DNA of 64,000 nt. It comes from Streptomyces sp. BV286 (GTDB lineage Bacteria; Actinomycetota; Actinomycetes; Streptomycetales; Streptomycetaceae). Under the pieces are notes generated by a model. The model did no database searches. It was not told where the DNA came from and saw nothing but the letters and a program-made list of their open reading frames with translations. Position numbers and translations under genes: made by a program. Shown here one piece after another: positions 1 to 7,691 of this stretch; position 1 is the first letter of the stretch; each line of letters begins with the position of its first letter. The stretch covers positions 1-64,000 of the forward strand of contig NZ_JAHRIB010000029.1 in the NCBI RefSeq assembly GCF_019090165.1, read 5' to 3'.

Positions 1-741
1 CCGGAGGAAGCCCGCACCATCGCCTCCTGGGACCGCGACCTCGACGCCCTCACCGGAGAACTCCTGCGCGCCCGCGAAAGCGTCACGGACGTCCCCCTGC
101 CGGCCTCCCTCACCGCCTCCCAGCTGCTGCGACTCGCCGCCGACCCCGACGGCTTCGCACAGGACCTGGCCCGCCCCATGCCCCGCCCGCCCCAGCCGGC
201 CGCCCGCCGCGGCACCCGCTTCCACGCCTGGGTCGAAGCCCGCTTCGAAGAACTGCGGCTCCCGATGCTGGAACCCGAGGAACTGCCCGGCAGCGACGCC
301 GAGATCGCCGACGAACGCGACCTGGAAACCCTCAAGACCGCCTTCGAACGCACCCCCTACGCCCACCGCACGCCCTACCGGGTCGAAGCACCCTTCCAGC
401 TCGCCATCGCCGGACGCGTCGTACGGGGCCGCATCGACGCCGTGTACAAGGAAGAAGGCGACGGCGAAGCACCGACGACATACGAGATCGTCGACTGGAA
501 GACCAACCGCACCCGCACCGCCGACCCCCTCCAGCTCGCCCTCTACCGGCTCGCCTGGGCCGAACAGCACGACATCCCCCTGGAATCCGTACAGGCCGCC
601 TTCCTGTACGTGCGCAGCGGCGAGATCGCCCGGCCCGAGAACCTCCCGGACCGGGCCGCACTGGAACGCCTCCTCCTGGAAGAACCACCCGAAGGGGTCC
701 CCGACGAACCGCCGGACCAGCACGCGCGCGTGGACGGCTAG
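1..741 (+). CDS. adnB: AdnB-like helicase-nuclease, C-terminal nuclease domain (5' truncated)
   Basis: The frame is open from the first base of the window, so this is the last ~246 residues of a longer protein. It carries a RecB-type PD-(D/E)xK nuclease core: GRIDAVY followed by EIVDWKTN gives the metal-binding Asp and the catalytic D-x-K. AdnB of the AdnAB complex (UvrD-like motor plus RecB-like nuclease) resects double-strand breaks in actinobacteria. The missing helicase part lies to the left. Its position before nudC, mycoredoxin, uvrD2 and wblC matches the mycobacterial adnAB neighbourhood as I recall it, which is the main reason for choosing AdnB over another RecB-family protein. Confidence 0.75.
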   Translation, partial: PEEARTIASWDRDLDALTGELLRARESVTDVPLPASLTASQLLRLAADPDGFAQDLARPMPRPPQPAARRGTRFHAWVEARFEELRLPMLEPEELPGSDAEIADERDLETLKTAFERTPYAHRTPYRVEAPFQLAIAGRVVRGRIDAVYKEEGDGEAPTTYEIVDWKTNRTRTADPLQLALYRLAWAEQHDIPLESVQAAFLYVRSGEIARPENLPDRAALERLLLEEPPEGVPDEPPDQHARVDG

Positions 742-751
742 GCTCGTGACC

Positions 752-2155
752 ATGAGCAAGACTCCGGACAGCGCCGTCCGCACGTACATCGGACACCACC
801 GCGCAGCCTTCCTCGACGACCTCGCCGCATGGCTGCGCATCCCGTCCGTCTCGGCCCAGCCCGAACACGCCGCGGACGTACGGCGCAGCGCCGACTGGCT
901 TGCCGCGAAACTCCAGGAAACCGGCTTCCCGACCTGCGAGATCTGGGACACCCCCGGCGCACCCGCCGTCTTCGCCGACTGGCCCTCCGACGACCCCCAG
1001 GCACCCACGGTCCTCGTCTACGGCCACCACGACGTACAGCCCGCCGCCCGCGAGGACGGCTGGGACACCGACCCCTTCGAACCCGTCGTCCGCGGAAACC
1101 GCCTCCACGCGCGCGGAGCCGCCGACGACAAGGGCCAGGTGTTCTTCCACACACTCGGCGTCCGCGCCCACCTCGCCGCCACCGGCCGCACCACTCCCGC
1201 CGTCCACCTCAAGCTCCTCATCGAGGGCGAGGAGGAATCCGGCTCCCCCCACTTCCGCGCCCTCGTCGAAGCCCACAGGGACCGACTGACCGCCGACGCC
1301 GTGATCGTCTCCGACACCGGCATGTGGTCCGAGGACACCCCCACGGTGTGCACCGGCATGCGCGGCCTCGCCGAATGCGAGATCCAGCTCTACGGACCCG
1401 ACCAGGACATCCACTCCGGCTCCTTCGGAGGCGCCGTACCCAACCCGGCCACCGAAGCCGCCCGCCTCGTCGCAGCCCTGCACGACGAGCACGCGCGCGT
1501 GGCCGTCCCCGGCTTCTACGAAGGCATCACCGAACTCACCGACCGGGAACGCGAACTCTTCGCCGAGCTGCCCTTCGACGAGGAACAGTGGCTGCGAACC
1601 GCCAGATCCACCGCCACCCACGGAGAGGCCGGACACACCACCCTCGAGCGCGTCTGGGCCCGCCCGACCGCCGAGGTCAACGGCATCGGCGGCGGCTACC
1701 AGGGCCCCGGCAGCAAGACGATCATCCCGGCCTCGGCCATGGTGAAACTCTCCTTCCGACTGGTCGCCGGACAGGACCCCGACCACATCGAGAAGGCCGT
1801 CCGGACCTGGGCCGCAGAACAGCTGCCCACCGGGATCCGCCACGAGATCACCTTCGGCGCCGCCACCCGCCCGTGCCTGACACCCCTCGACCACCCCGCC
1901 CTGCAGTCCGTCGTACGCGCCATGGGCCGCGCCTTCGAGCAGGACATCCTCTTCACCCGCGAAGGAGGATCCGGGCCGGCCGCCGACCTCCAGGACGTCC
2001 TCGCCGCACCGGTGCTCTTCCTCGGCATCTCCGTCCCGTCGGACGGCTGGCACGCCCCCAACGAGAAGGTCGAGCTGGACCTCCTCCTCAAGGGCGTCGA
2101 AACCACCGCCTACCTGTGGGGCGACCTGGCCCAGAACTGGCGCGATGCACACTGA
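752..2155 (+). CDS. M20 family metallo-dipeptidase
   Basis: A protein of 467 residues of the ArgE/DapE/ACY1/carnosinase-like M20 family, cytosolic, expected to cleave dipeptides or N-acyl amino acids with two zinc ions. Visible metal-site motifs in order: YGHHDVQ (first His), GAADDKGQ (bridging Asp), EGEEESGS (catalytic Glu and Glu ligand), SDTGMW (Asp ligand) and a C-terminal His in WHAPNEKVE. A dimerisation lid lies between about residues 200 and 330. A GTG six bases upstream (746) is in frame and could also start the protein; neither has a strong ribosome-binding site. It begins 10 bases after the preceding stop, so co-transcription is likely. Substrate cannot be told from sequence. Confidence 0.85.
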   Translation: MSKTPDSAVRTYIGHHRAAFLDDLAAWLRIPSVSAQPEHAADVRRSADWLAAKLQETGFPTCEIWDTPGAPAVFADWPSDDPQAPTVLVYGHHDVQPAAREDGWDTDPFEPVVRGNRLHARGAADDKGQVFFHTLGVRAHLAATGRTTPAVHLKLLIEGEEESGSPHFRALVEAHRDRLTADAVIVSDTGMWSEDTPTVCTGMRGLAECEIQLYGPDQDIHSGSFGGAVPNPATEAARLVAALHDEHARVAVPGFYEGITELTDRERELFAELPFDEEQWLRTARSTATHGEAGHTTLERVWARPTAEVNGIGGGYQGPGSKTIIPASAMVKLSFRLVAGQDPDHIEKAVRTWAAEQLPTGIRHEITFGAATRPCLTPLDHPALQSVVRAMGRAFEQDILFTREGGSGPAADLQDVLAAPVLFLGISVPSDGWHAPNEKVELDLLLKGVETTAYLWGDLAQNWRDAH

Positions 2156-2239
2156 AGAAGCCCCGCCGCACGTCCTGCCGTACAACCGGCTGAACAGCCC
2201 GCCGAAACAACCGTTCCACCGGGGGAGTTGGAAGCACCC

Positions 2240-3187
2240 GTGACCACCTGGACCGACCACACCGCCGACCGACCCATCTCGCTCACCGCCCCGAGCGGCA
2301 TCGACCGGGCCGCCCACCAGCGGCTCGACGAAGCCTGGCTCGCCGCGGCATGGAGCCACCCCACCACCCGCGCCTTCGTGGTCTCCGGCGGCCAGGTCCT
2401 CATCGACGAGACACCCGACGGCACCACCGAACTCGTCATGACACCGTCCTTCGAAGCACCCCTCACCGAAGCACACCGCTACTTCCTCGGCACGGACGAC
2501 GACGGCGTCAGCTACTTCGCCCTCCAGAAGGACACCCTCCCCGGACGCATGGACCAGTCCGCGCGCGCGGCAGGCCTGCGCGAAGCAGGCCTCCTCCTGT
2601 CACCGCGCGACGCGGGCCTCATGGTGCACGCGGTCGCCCTGGAGAACTGGCAGCGCCTGCACCGCTTCTGCTCCCGCTGCGGCGAACGCACCGTCATCGC
2701 CGCCGCCGGCCACATCCGCCGCTGCCCCGCATGCGGCGCCGAGCACTACCCCCGCACCGACCCCGCCGTGATCATGGCCGTTACGGACAGCGAGGACCGC
2801 ATCCTGCTCGGCCGCCAGATGCACTGGCCCGAAGGCCGCTTCTCCACCCTCGCCGGCTTCGTCGAGCCCGGCGAGTCCATCGAGCAGTCGGTCCGCCGCG
2901 AGGTCTTCGAAGAGGCCGGCGTCACCGTCGGCGAGGTCGAGTACATCGCCAGCCAGCCCTGGCCCTTCCCCTCAAGCCTCATGCTGGGCTTCATGGCCCG
3001 CGCCACCTCGGGGGAGATCAACGTCGACGGCGAGGAGATCCAGGAAGCACGCTGGTTCTCCCGCGAAGACCTGCGGGCCGCCTTCGAGTCCGGGGAGGTC
3101 CTGCCTCCGTACGGCATCTCGATTGCGGCCCGCCTGATCGAGCTCTGGTACGGCAAACCCCTGCCGACACGCGGAGTGGCCGCCTGA
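2240..3187 (+). CDS. nudC: NAD(+)/NADH pyrophosphatase (Nudix, NudC)
   Basis: About 315 residues. It has the NudC layout: an N-terminal domain, a four-Cys zinc ribbon (CSRCG near residue 140, then CPACG), and a Nudix box in which GFVEPGE is followed by RREVFEEAG; the NudC-specific SQPWPFP lies ~17 residues after the box. NudC hydrolyses NADH to NMNH and AMP and can remove NAD caps from RNA. The GTG at 2240 is chosen because the upstream TTG (2228) has no better ribosome site and adds only four residues. Its 3' end faces the mycoredoxin gene with a 4-base gap. Confidence 0.92.
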   Translation: MTTWTDHTADRPISLTAPSGIDRAAHQRLDEAWLAAAWSHPTTRAFVVSGGQVLIDETPDGTTELVMTPSFEAPLTEAHRYFLGTDDDGVSYFALQKDTLPGRMDQSARAAGLREAGLLLSPRDAGLMVHAVALENWQRLHRFCSRCGERTVIAAAGHIRRCPACGAEHYPRTDPAVIMAVTDSEDRILLGRQMHWPEGRFSTLAGFVEPGESIEQSVRREVFEEAGVTVGEVEYIASQPWPFPSSLMLGFMARATSGEINVDGEEIQEARWFSREDLRAAFESGEVLPPYGISIAARLIELWYGKPLPTRGVAA

Positions 3188-3191
3188 GACC

Positions 3192-3434
3192 CTAAGCGCC
3201 GACCTTCTGCTTCACCTGCGCCAGCGAAGGGTTCGTCAGCGTCGAACCGTCCGGGAAGAGGACGGTGGGAACCGTCTGGTTTCCGCCGTTCGCCTTCTCC
3301 ACGAACGCCGCCGACTCCGGGTCGTGCTCGATGTTGATCTCGTCGTACGTGATGCCCTCGCGGTCCATCTGGCTCTTCAGCCGACGGCAGTAGCCACACC
3401 ACGTGGTGCTGTACATCGTCACAGTGCCCGGCAT
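3192..3434 (-). CDS. mrx1: Mycoredoxin-like glutaredoxin
   Basis: An 80-residue glutaredoxin-fold protein with active site WCGYC near the N-terminus and a cis-proline segment (TVPTV). Mycoredoxins reduce mycothiol mixed disulfides in actinobacteria, which use mycothiol instead of glutathione. The start is decided by the ribosome-binding site: AAGGAG at 3450-3445 lies 10 bases before the ATG at 3434 but only one base before the ATG at 3443. A perfect sigma-R promoter lies about 50 bases upstream, which fits an oxidative thiol-stress role. Divergent from uvrD2. Confidence 0.9.
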   Translation of the reverse strand: MPGTVTMYSTTWCGYCRRLKSQMDREGITYDEINIEHDPESAAFVEKANGGNQTVPTVLFPDGSTLTNPSLAQVKQKVGA

Positions 3435-3483
3435 GTCTCTCATGCTCCTTCGCTGCAGGGAGGTGCGTGTTCGCAAGGAGGGG

Positions 3484-3510
3484 AACGTACGAGAGAAGGC
3501 CGCCATTCCC
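3484..3510 (-). promoter_or_regulatory. Predicted sigma-R promoter of the mycoredoxin gene
   Basis: On the minus strand GGGAAT (3510-3505) is followed by exactly 18 bases and then GTT (3486-3484). This is the GGAAT-N18-GTT consensus of the thiol-stress sigma factor SigR. The expected transcript would start near 3478, giving a leader of about 43 bases that carries the AAGGAG site. sigR itself is in this window. Confidence 0.8.
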
Positions 3511-3598
3511 GCAACCGTCCAGGGTGAGAGCCGCCGCACACACCCGGCCGCACGCGAGAGCGACACCGACGAACCGAACCGGGCAGCACGCCTGCCGC

Positions 3599-3633
3599 AT
3601 TAGTACGACTACGGGTGCCCCCCTGTGGACAAC
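3599..3633. promoter_or_regulatory. Bipartite conserved element, copy 1 (DnaA-box-like half plus GTCGTACTAAT)
   Basis: Read on the minus strand: GTTGTCCACAGG, 12 bases, then GTCGTACTAAT. The same two words occur in the same order with an 11-base gap at 10424-10457, in another divergent intergenic region. The first half contains TTGTCCACA, the Streptomyces DnaA-box consensus. It lies between the mycoredoxin gene and uvrD2, ending 38 bases before the uvrD2 start. Function unknown. Confidence 0.6.
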
Positions 3634-3671
3634 CGGCGCACCCGTCTCCGCCGACCTGGCAGCATGGCGGG

Positions 3672-5903
3672 GTGACAGCAGCAACGCATTCCACCCTCTT
3701 CCCCCAGGGCCCACACGGTGGTTCCCAGTACCCGGACCCGGCCGGCGGAGCCGACGCGGTACTGGAAGGGCTCGACCCCGAGCAGCGCGAGGTCGCCACC
3801 GCCCTGCACGGCCCGGTATGCGTCCTCGCAGGAGCCGGCACGGGCAAGACCCGCGCCATCACCCACCGCATCGCCTACGGAGTACGAGCCGGAATCCTCC
3901 AGCCCTCCAGCGTGCTCGCCGTCACCTTCACCAACCGCGCCGCCGGGGAGATGCGCGGCCGCCTCCGCCAGCTCGGCGCCTCCGGAGTCCAGGCCCGCAC
4001 CTTCCACTCCGCCGCCCTGCGCCAGCTCCAGTACTTCTGGCCGAAAGCAGTCGGCGGCAGCCTGCCCCGCATCGTCGACCGCAAGATCCAACTCGTCGCC
4101 GACGCCGCGGCCGCCTGCCGCATCCGCCTCGACCGCGGCGAACTGCGCGACGTCACCGCCGAGATCGAATGGTCCAAGGTCACCCAGACCGTCCCCGCCG
4201 ACTACACCGCGGCGGCCGTGAAAGCCGGACGGGACGCACCCCGCGACCGAGCCGAGATCGCACAGCTCTACTCCGCCTACGAGGACATCAAACGCGACCG
4301 CAGCGTCATCGACTTCGAAGACGTCCTTCTCCTGACCGTCGCCATCCTCCAGGACCAGCACGACATCGCCGAAGCGGTCCGCGCCCAGTACCAGCACTTC
4401 GTCGTCGACGAATACCAGGACGTCAGCCCTCTCCAGCAACGCCTCCTGGACCTGTGGCTCGGCGAACGAAACAACCTCTGCGTCGTCGGCGACGCCAGCC
4501 AGACCATCTACTCCTTCACCGGCGCGACCCCCGACCACCTCCTCGACTTCCGCACCCGCCACCCCGAAGCCACCGTCGTCAAACTCGTCCGCGACTACCG
4601 CTCCACCCCCCAGGTCGTCCACCTCGCCAACGGCCTGCTCGCCCAGGCCCGCGGCCGCGCCGCCGACCACCGCCTGGAACTGATCTCCCAGCGCGCCACA
4701 GGCCCGGAGCCCGGCTACGCCGAATACACCGACGAGCCCGCCGAAGCCGAAGGCGCCGCCCGCCGCATCCGCGACCTCATCAACTCCGGCACCCCCGCCA
4801 GCGAAATCGCCATCCTCTTCCGCACCAACTCCCAGTCCGAGATCTACGAACAGGCCCTCGCAGACGTAGGAGTGCCCTACCAGCTACGCGGCGCCGAACG
4901 CTTCTTCGACCGCCCCGAGGTCAAGCGAGCCATCCACGCCCTGCGCGGCGCAGCCCGCTTCGGAGACAACGACTCACTCCTTGACGACGCCCCCGACCTG
5001 CCCTCCCAGGTGCGAGCCGTCCTGTCGGGAGACGGCTGGACCCACCAGCCACCAGCGGGCTCCGGCGCCGTCAGAGAGCGCTGGGAATCCCTCGCCGCCC
5101 TCGCACACCTCGCCCAGGACTTCGCCGCCGCCAAACCTGACGCCACCCTCGGCGACCTCGTCGCCGAACTCGCCGAGCGAGCCGGCGCCCAGCACGCCCC
5201 GACCGTCCAGAGCGTCACCCTCGCCTCCCTCCACTCCGCCAAGGGCCTGGAGTGGGACGTCGTCTTCCTGGTCGGCGTCGCCGAAGGCATGATGCCGATC
5301 ACCTACGCCAAGACCGACGAACAGATCGAGGAAGAGCGCCGCCTCCTCTACGTCGGCGTCACCCGCGCCAGAGAACACCTCTCCCTGTCCTGGGCGCTGT
5401 CCCGCTCACCCGGCGGCCGCCACAACAGGCGGCCCAGCCGCTTCCTCGACGGCCTGCGCCCCGGCTCCGTCACCACGAACGGCGGCACCGCCACCGGCTC
5501 CGGCGGCTCCGGCGGAATCGAGCGCGGAACTCCCGGCAGCGTCCCTGGCGAGACCCGACGCACCAACCGCACCCCCGCCCGCTGCCGCGTCTGCGGCCGC
5601 ACGCTCAGCGACGCCGGCGAAATGAAACTGATGCGCTGCGACGACTGCCCCTCCGACATGGACGAAGGTCTCTACGAGCGGCTGCGCACCTGGCGAGCGG
5701 CCCAGGGCGCGCGCAGCGGGCAGCCCGACTTCTGCGTCTTCACGGACAGGACACTCATGGCCATCGCGGAAGCGGTGCCGTCCACTCCGGTAGAGCTGGC
5801 CCGCATCCCAGGCGTCCGCGCCCGCAAGCTCACCCGCTACGGAACCGACGTACTCGCCATCTGTGCAGGTCAAGAGCCTGAGACCGGCGAAGACGAGGAA
5901 TGA
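3672..5903 (+). CDS. uvrD2: ATP-dependent DNA helicase UvrD2
   Basis: A superfamily 1A 3'-5' DNA helicase of 743 residues. Motifs in order: Walker A GAGTGKT near residue 60, VTFTNRAA (motif Ia), DEYQD (Walker B, motif II), GDASQTIYSFTGA (motif III), and SLHSAKGLEWD with VGVTRARE (motifs V and VI). The C-terminus has the tetracysteine element typical of UvrD2 (CRVCG and CDDCP) and then an HRDC domain. The GTG at 3672 is preferred over the frame's opening at 3615, which lies inside the promoter region. Located next to wblC, as whiB7 and uvrD2 are in mycobacteria. Confidence 0.95.
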   Translation: MTAATHSTLFPQGPHGGSQYPDPAGGADAVLEGLDPEQREVATALHGPVCVLAGAGTGKTRAITHRIAYGVRAGILQPSSVLAVTFTNRAAGEMRGRLRQLGASGVQARTFHSAALRQLQYFWPKAVGGSLPRIVDRKIQLVADAAAACRIRLDRGELRDVTAEIEWSKVTQTVPADYTAAAVKAGRDAPRDRAEIAQLYSAYEDIKRDRSVIDFEDVLLLTVAILQDQHDIAEAVRAQYQHFVVDEYQDVSPLQQRLLDLWLGERNNLCVVGDASQTIYSFTGATPDHLLDFRTRHPEATVVKLVRDYRSTPQVVHLANGLLAQARGRAADHRLELISQRATGPEPGYAEYTDEPAEAEGAARRIRDLINSGTPASEIAILFRTNSQSEIYEQALADVGVPYQLRGAERFFDRPEVKRAIHALRGAARFGDNDSLLDDAPDLPSQVRAVLSGDGWTHQPPAGSGAVRERWESLAALAHLAQDFAAAKPDATLGDLVAELAERAGAQHAPTVQSVTLASLHSAKGLEWDVVFLVGVAEGMMPITYAKTDEQIEEERRLLYVGVTRAREHLSLSWALSRSPGGRHNRRPSRFLDGLRPGSVTTNGGTATGSGGSGGIERGTPGSVPGETRRTNRTPARCRVCGRTLSDAGEMKLMRCDDCPSDMDEGLYERLRTWRAAQGARSGQPDFCVFTDRTLMAIAEAVPSTPVELARIPGVRARKLTRYGTDVLAICAGQEPETGEDEE

Positions 5904-5915
5904 TTCAAACTCATC

Positions 5916-5956
5916 GAAAAAATAGTTTGCGCATGCCCCAGCAATCCCCATAGGTT
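5916..5956 (+). promoter_or_regulatory. Predicted autoregulated wblC promoter
   Basis: An A-rich block (GAAAAAATAG, 5916-5925) lies directly before a -35-like TTGCGC (5927-5932). After an 18-base spacer comes TAGGTT (5951-5956) as -10. WhiB7/WblC activates promoters with an AT-rich tract immediately upstream of the -35, including its own. Transcription from about 5962 would give a leader of about 600 nt. A GGCCTTC/GAAGGCC hairpin (5975-5990) lies in the early leader. Confidence 0.65.
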
Positions 5957-6065
5957 CTAAAGCACGGAAACGGCGGCCTTCTCGAAGGCCCTGGTTTCGT
6001 GCTGTACTTAACAACCGACGGACCGGCTCGCCCGGTCCCAGAGACGCCGAGAGGAGGCGATTCCA

Positions 6066-6380
6066 GTGATCAGCATCAACGCCAGCTCCATCAGCACCGC
6101 CAAAATGACCGATCGCTCGGTCGTCTCCACCTGCCTGCTCGGCTTCTCGAACCTGGGCACCGGTCTGTCCGGCATCCCCGCCGTCCGGCCGACGTCCTCC
6201 GTGTCTCTCGCGGGACTCCCTGTCCGCGAGCGCAATGAGCGACCGATGAAGGCACTGGAAGCAGTAGAGGCACAGGCGCAGGCCTATGCCTTCGCAGCCA
6301 CCGGTGCCGGAGCCGCCAAGCAGACGCACCACACGATGTGGGCCTTCCGTGGGCCTGACCCCTGGAGTGATCCAGCCTGA
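6066..6380 (+). CDS. Upstream ORF in the wblC leader
   Basis: A 104-codon ORF starting GTG at 6066 behind a strong GAGAGGAGG (6050-6058, spacing 7). It ends 23 bases before an intrinsic terminator inside the wblC leader. The product matches no enzyme family I know; its first half is rich in Ser and Thr, and its last 20 residues contain HHTMWAFRGPDPWSD, with two Trp and four Pro/Gly positions that could slow a ribosome. Published work on wblC/whiB7 describes uORF-mediated attenuation; this ORF is placed to play that part. It could instead be a small unrelated protein gene. Confidence 0.65.
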   Translation: MISINASSISTAKMTDRSVVSTCLLGFSNLGTGLSGIPAVRPTSSVSLAGLPVRERNERPMKALEAVEAQAQAYAFAATGAGAAKQTHHTMWAFRGPDPWSDPA

Positions 6381-6403
6381 TCGACGATCAGGCCGGCGCC
6401 TTC

Positions 6404-6445
6404 AGGGCCGCGGAACCCCACCCGGGATCCGCGGCCCTTCTGTTT
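6404..6445 (+). terminator. Intrinsic terminator / attenuator in the wblC leader
   Basis: AGGGCCGCGGA (6404-6414) pairs perfectly with TCCGCGGCCCT (6428-6438), followed by TCTGTTT. It lies between the uORF stop and the wblC start, so read-through is needed to make WblC. A CCTGATC/GATCAGG hairpin (6376-6392) sits just upstream. GGCCTGA (6354-6360) could pair with TCAGGCC (6388-6394) as a competing fold. A second hairpin, TGTCCCCG/CGGGGACA (6445-6462), follows directly. Confidence 0.75.
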
Positions 6446-6557
6446 GTCCCCGACCGGGGACAGCGGAGCGAAGGGGCCTCGGGACAAGAAAAAAGAACCC
6501 CGGTACCAGCCGCCAACCGGCCAACCGGCCGGCACGACCAGACGAGGAAGACCAACC

Positions 6558-6926
6558 GTGCAACTCGAAGCGCACGCCCCGTCCGTACCGCCTTCCGAAA
6601 CGATCACCCCGCCCGGCTCCACGGAGGACTCCACCTTGACCCCGCTCACTGCGCTCACCGCGCTCGACGACGCCATCGAGAACCTCGGCGTACCCGTCCC
6701 CTGCCGTTCCTACGACCCGGAAGTCTTCTTCGCCGAGTCCCCGGCCGACGTCGAGTACGCCAAGTCCCTCTGCCGCACCTGCCCGCTGATGGAGGCCTGC
6801 CTCGCCGGCGCCAAGGAGCGGCGTGAGCCCTGGGGCGTCTGGGGCGGCGAGCTCTTCGTCCAGGGCGTCGTTGTCGCCCGCAAGCGGCCGCGTGGCCGCC
6901 CGCGCAAGAACCCGGTCGCGGCATGA
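6558..6926 (+). CDS. wblC: WhiB-family regulator WblC (WhiB7)
   Basis: A 122-residue iron-sulfur regulator that binds the primary sigma factor and switches on intrinsic resistance to ribosome-targeting antibiotics. Visible: four cluster cysteines (VPC, then CRTC, then EAC), the GVWGGE turn, and a C-terminal AT-hook RGRPRKN specific to the WhiB7 class. The GTG at 6558 is preferred because GAGGAAG lies 8 bases upstream and the longer frame runs into the attenuator. Its stop overlaps the next gene by 4 bases (ATGA). Regulation by its own promoter and a terminator in the leader is inferred from the upstream sequence. Confidence 0.94.
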   Translation: MQLEAHAPSVPPSETITPPGSTEDSTLTPLTALTALDDAIENLGVPVPCRSYDPEVFFAESPADVEYAKSLCRTCPLMEACLAGAKERREPWGVWGGELFVQGVVVARKRPRGRPRKNPVAA

Positions 6927-7246
6927 ACACCACAGGAACAATCGATCGCCCCCTGACGCACGACCCCAAGAAACAGGCCCCGATGAAGCCGTCCACCGGC
7001 GAGCCCGCAGGCTCCGCGATCCCAGACTTCACAGCCACCGGCGCGAACGACTCGCGTCAGAACAGGACCCGAGAAATGCAACTCATCCCAGAAGCCCTCG
7101 CTCGTGCGCATATGCACGACCGAATGCACGAGGCCGAACAGGAACGCCGGGCCATGCGCCTGGTGATGGCCCGCCGCATGCAGCGCCGCGCCGAGCGCGC
7201 GTCACTGCGTGCCCGCCGCGCTCTGGCCATGGCGGTCATGCAGTAA
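6923..7246 (+). CDS. Small basic protein, translationally coupled to wblC
   Basis: 107 residues of no family I recognise. Its ATG overlaps the wblC stop, so it should be made from the same antibiotic-induced message. The N-terminal half is polar and probably disordered. The C-terminal half (from about residue 60) is a strongly basic, Arg- and Met-rich predicted helix, with repeated RRMQRRAERASLRARRA-type sequence. Such a helix could bind RNA or ribosomes, but that is only a guess. The last codons and stop are echoed by degenerate repeats just downstream. Confidence 0.7.
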   Translation: MNTTGTIDRPLTHDPKKQAPMKPSTGEPAGSAIPDFTATGANDSRQNRTREMQLIPEALARAHMHDRMHEAEQERRAMRLVMARRMQRRAERASLRARRALAMAVMQ

Positions 7247-7325
7247 GACCCATGCAACAGGGCCCACGCAAAGGTCCAAGCAAAAGGGCCCATGCGACGA
7301 GGTCCATGCAGTAAGGCCCATCGGC
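7234..7325 (+). repeat. Degenerate tandem repeats around the word GGCCCATGC
   Basis: Six or seven imperfect units of about 13-16 bases (GACCCATGCAAC, GGGCCCACGCAAA, GGTCCAAGCAAAA, GGGCCCATGCGACGA, GGTCCATGCAGTAA, GGCCCATCGG). They begin inside the last codons of the preceding gene: TCATGCAGTAAGACCCAT at its stop recurs as TCCATGCAGTAAGGCCCAT about 60 bases later. Confidence 0.6.
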
Positions 7326-7350
7326 CGAGACGTAGCAGACACAACCGCTG

Positions 7351-7388
7351 ACCGCGGGGGCCGGTCCGAACGGACCGGCCCCCGCGGT
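7351..7388 (+). terminator. Terminator after the wblC operon
   Basis: ACCGCGGGGGCCGGTCCG (7351-7368) is perfectly complementary to the sequence at 7371-7388, giving up to 18 pairs with a minimal loop. There is no T tract, as is common for Streptomyces terminators. Confidence 0.7.
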
Positions 7389-7432
7389 GCGTTGTGCCTC
7401 CCGTTGCCCGGCCCCGGAGTTATCGTCGGGCT

Positions 7433-7639
7433 GTGACCAGCCTCCGCGGGGACAGCGACGACGGCTCCACCACGGAGCCGGGCTCCCTCACATGCGCGCA
7501 CTGCGGCGCCACCTCGGCAGACCCACAGCCGACCTGGACCTGCTCCATGGAGAACGGCACCCGCCGCTACTTCTGCGACACCTGCGCCCGGACCAACCTC
7601 AGAGCGATCGAGGGGCGGCTGGACTCGGATTGGTGGTGA
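7433..7639 (+). CDS. Small zinc-ribbon protein
   Basis: 68 residues with two CxxC knuckles (CAHCG and CDTC) about 28 residues apart, as in a zinc ribbon, and an acidic C-terminus ending DSDWW. The GTG at 7433 is chosen because the longer frame starts inside the upstream terminator. No enzymatic domain; likely a small metal-stabilised adaptor or nucleic-acid binder. It stands alone between the wblC operon and the convergent ABC1 kinase gene. Confidence 0.7.
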   Translation: MTSLRGDSDDGSTTEPGSLTCAHCGATSADPQPTWTCSMENGTRRYFCDTCARTNLRAIEGRLDSDWW

Positions 7640-7691
7640 GGCGGGGTTTTCTGCTGTTCTCCTTGGAGAGCTCGCGTCGGCCCGAGTCACA

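Noticed and set aside
332..2476. A 714-codon open frame on the minus strand opposite the M20 and nudC genes
   Set aside because: It has Gly/Val/Asp-rich composition typical of the antisense of GC-rich coding DNA and spans three real genes with clear catalytic motifs on the plus strand.
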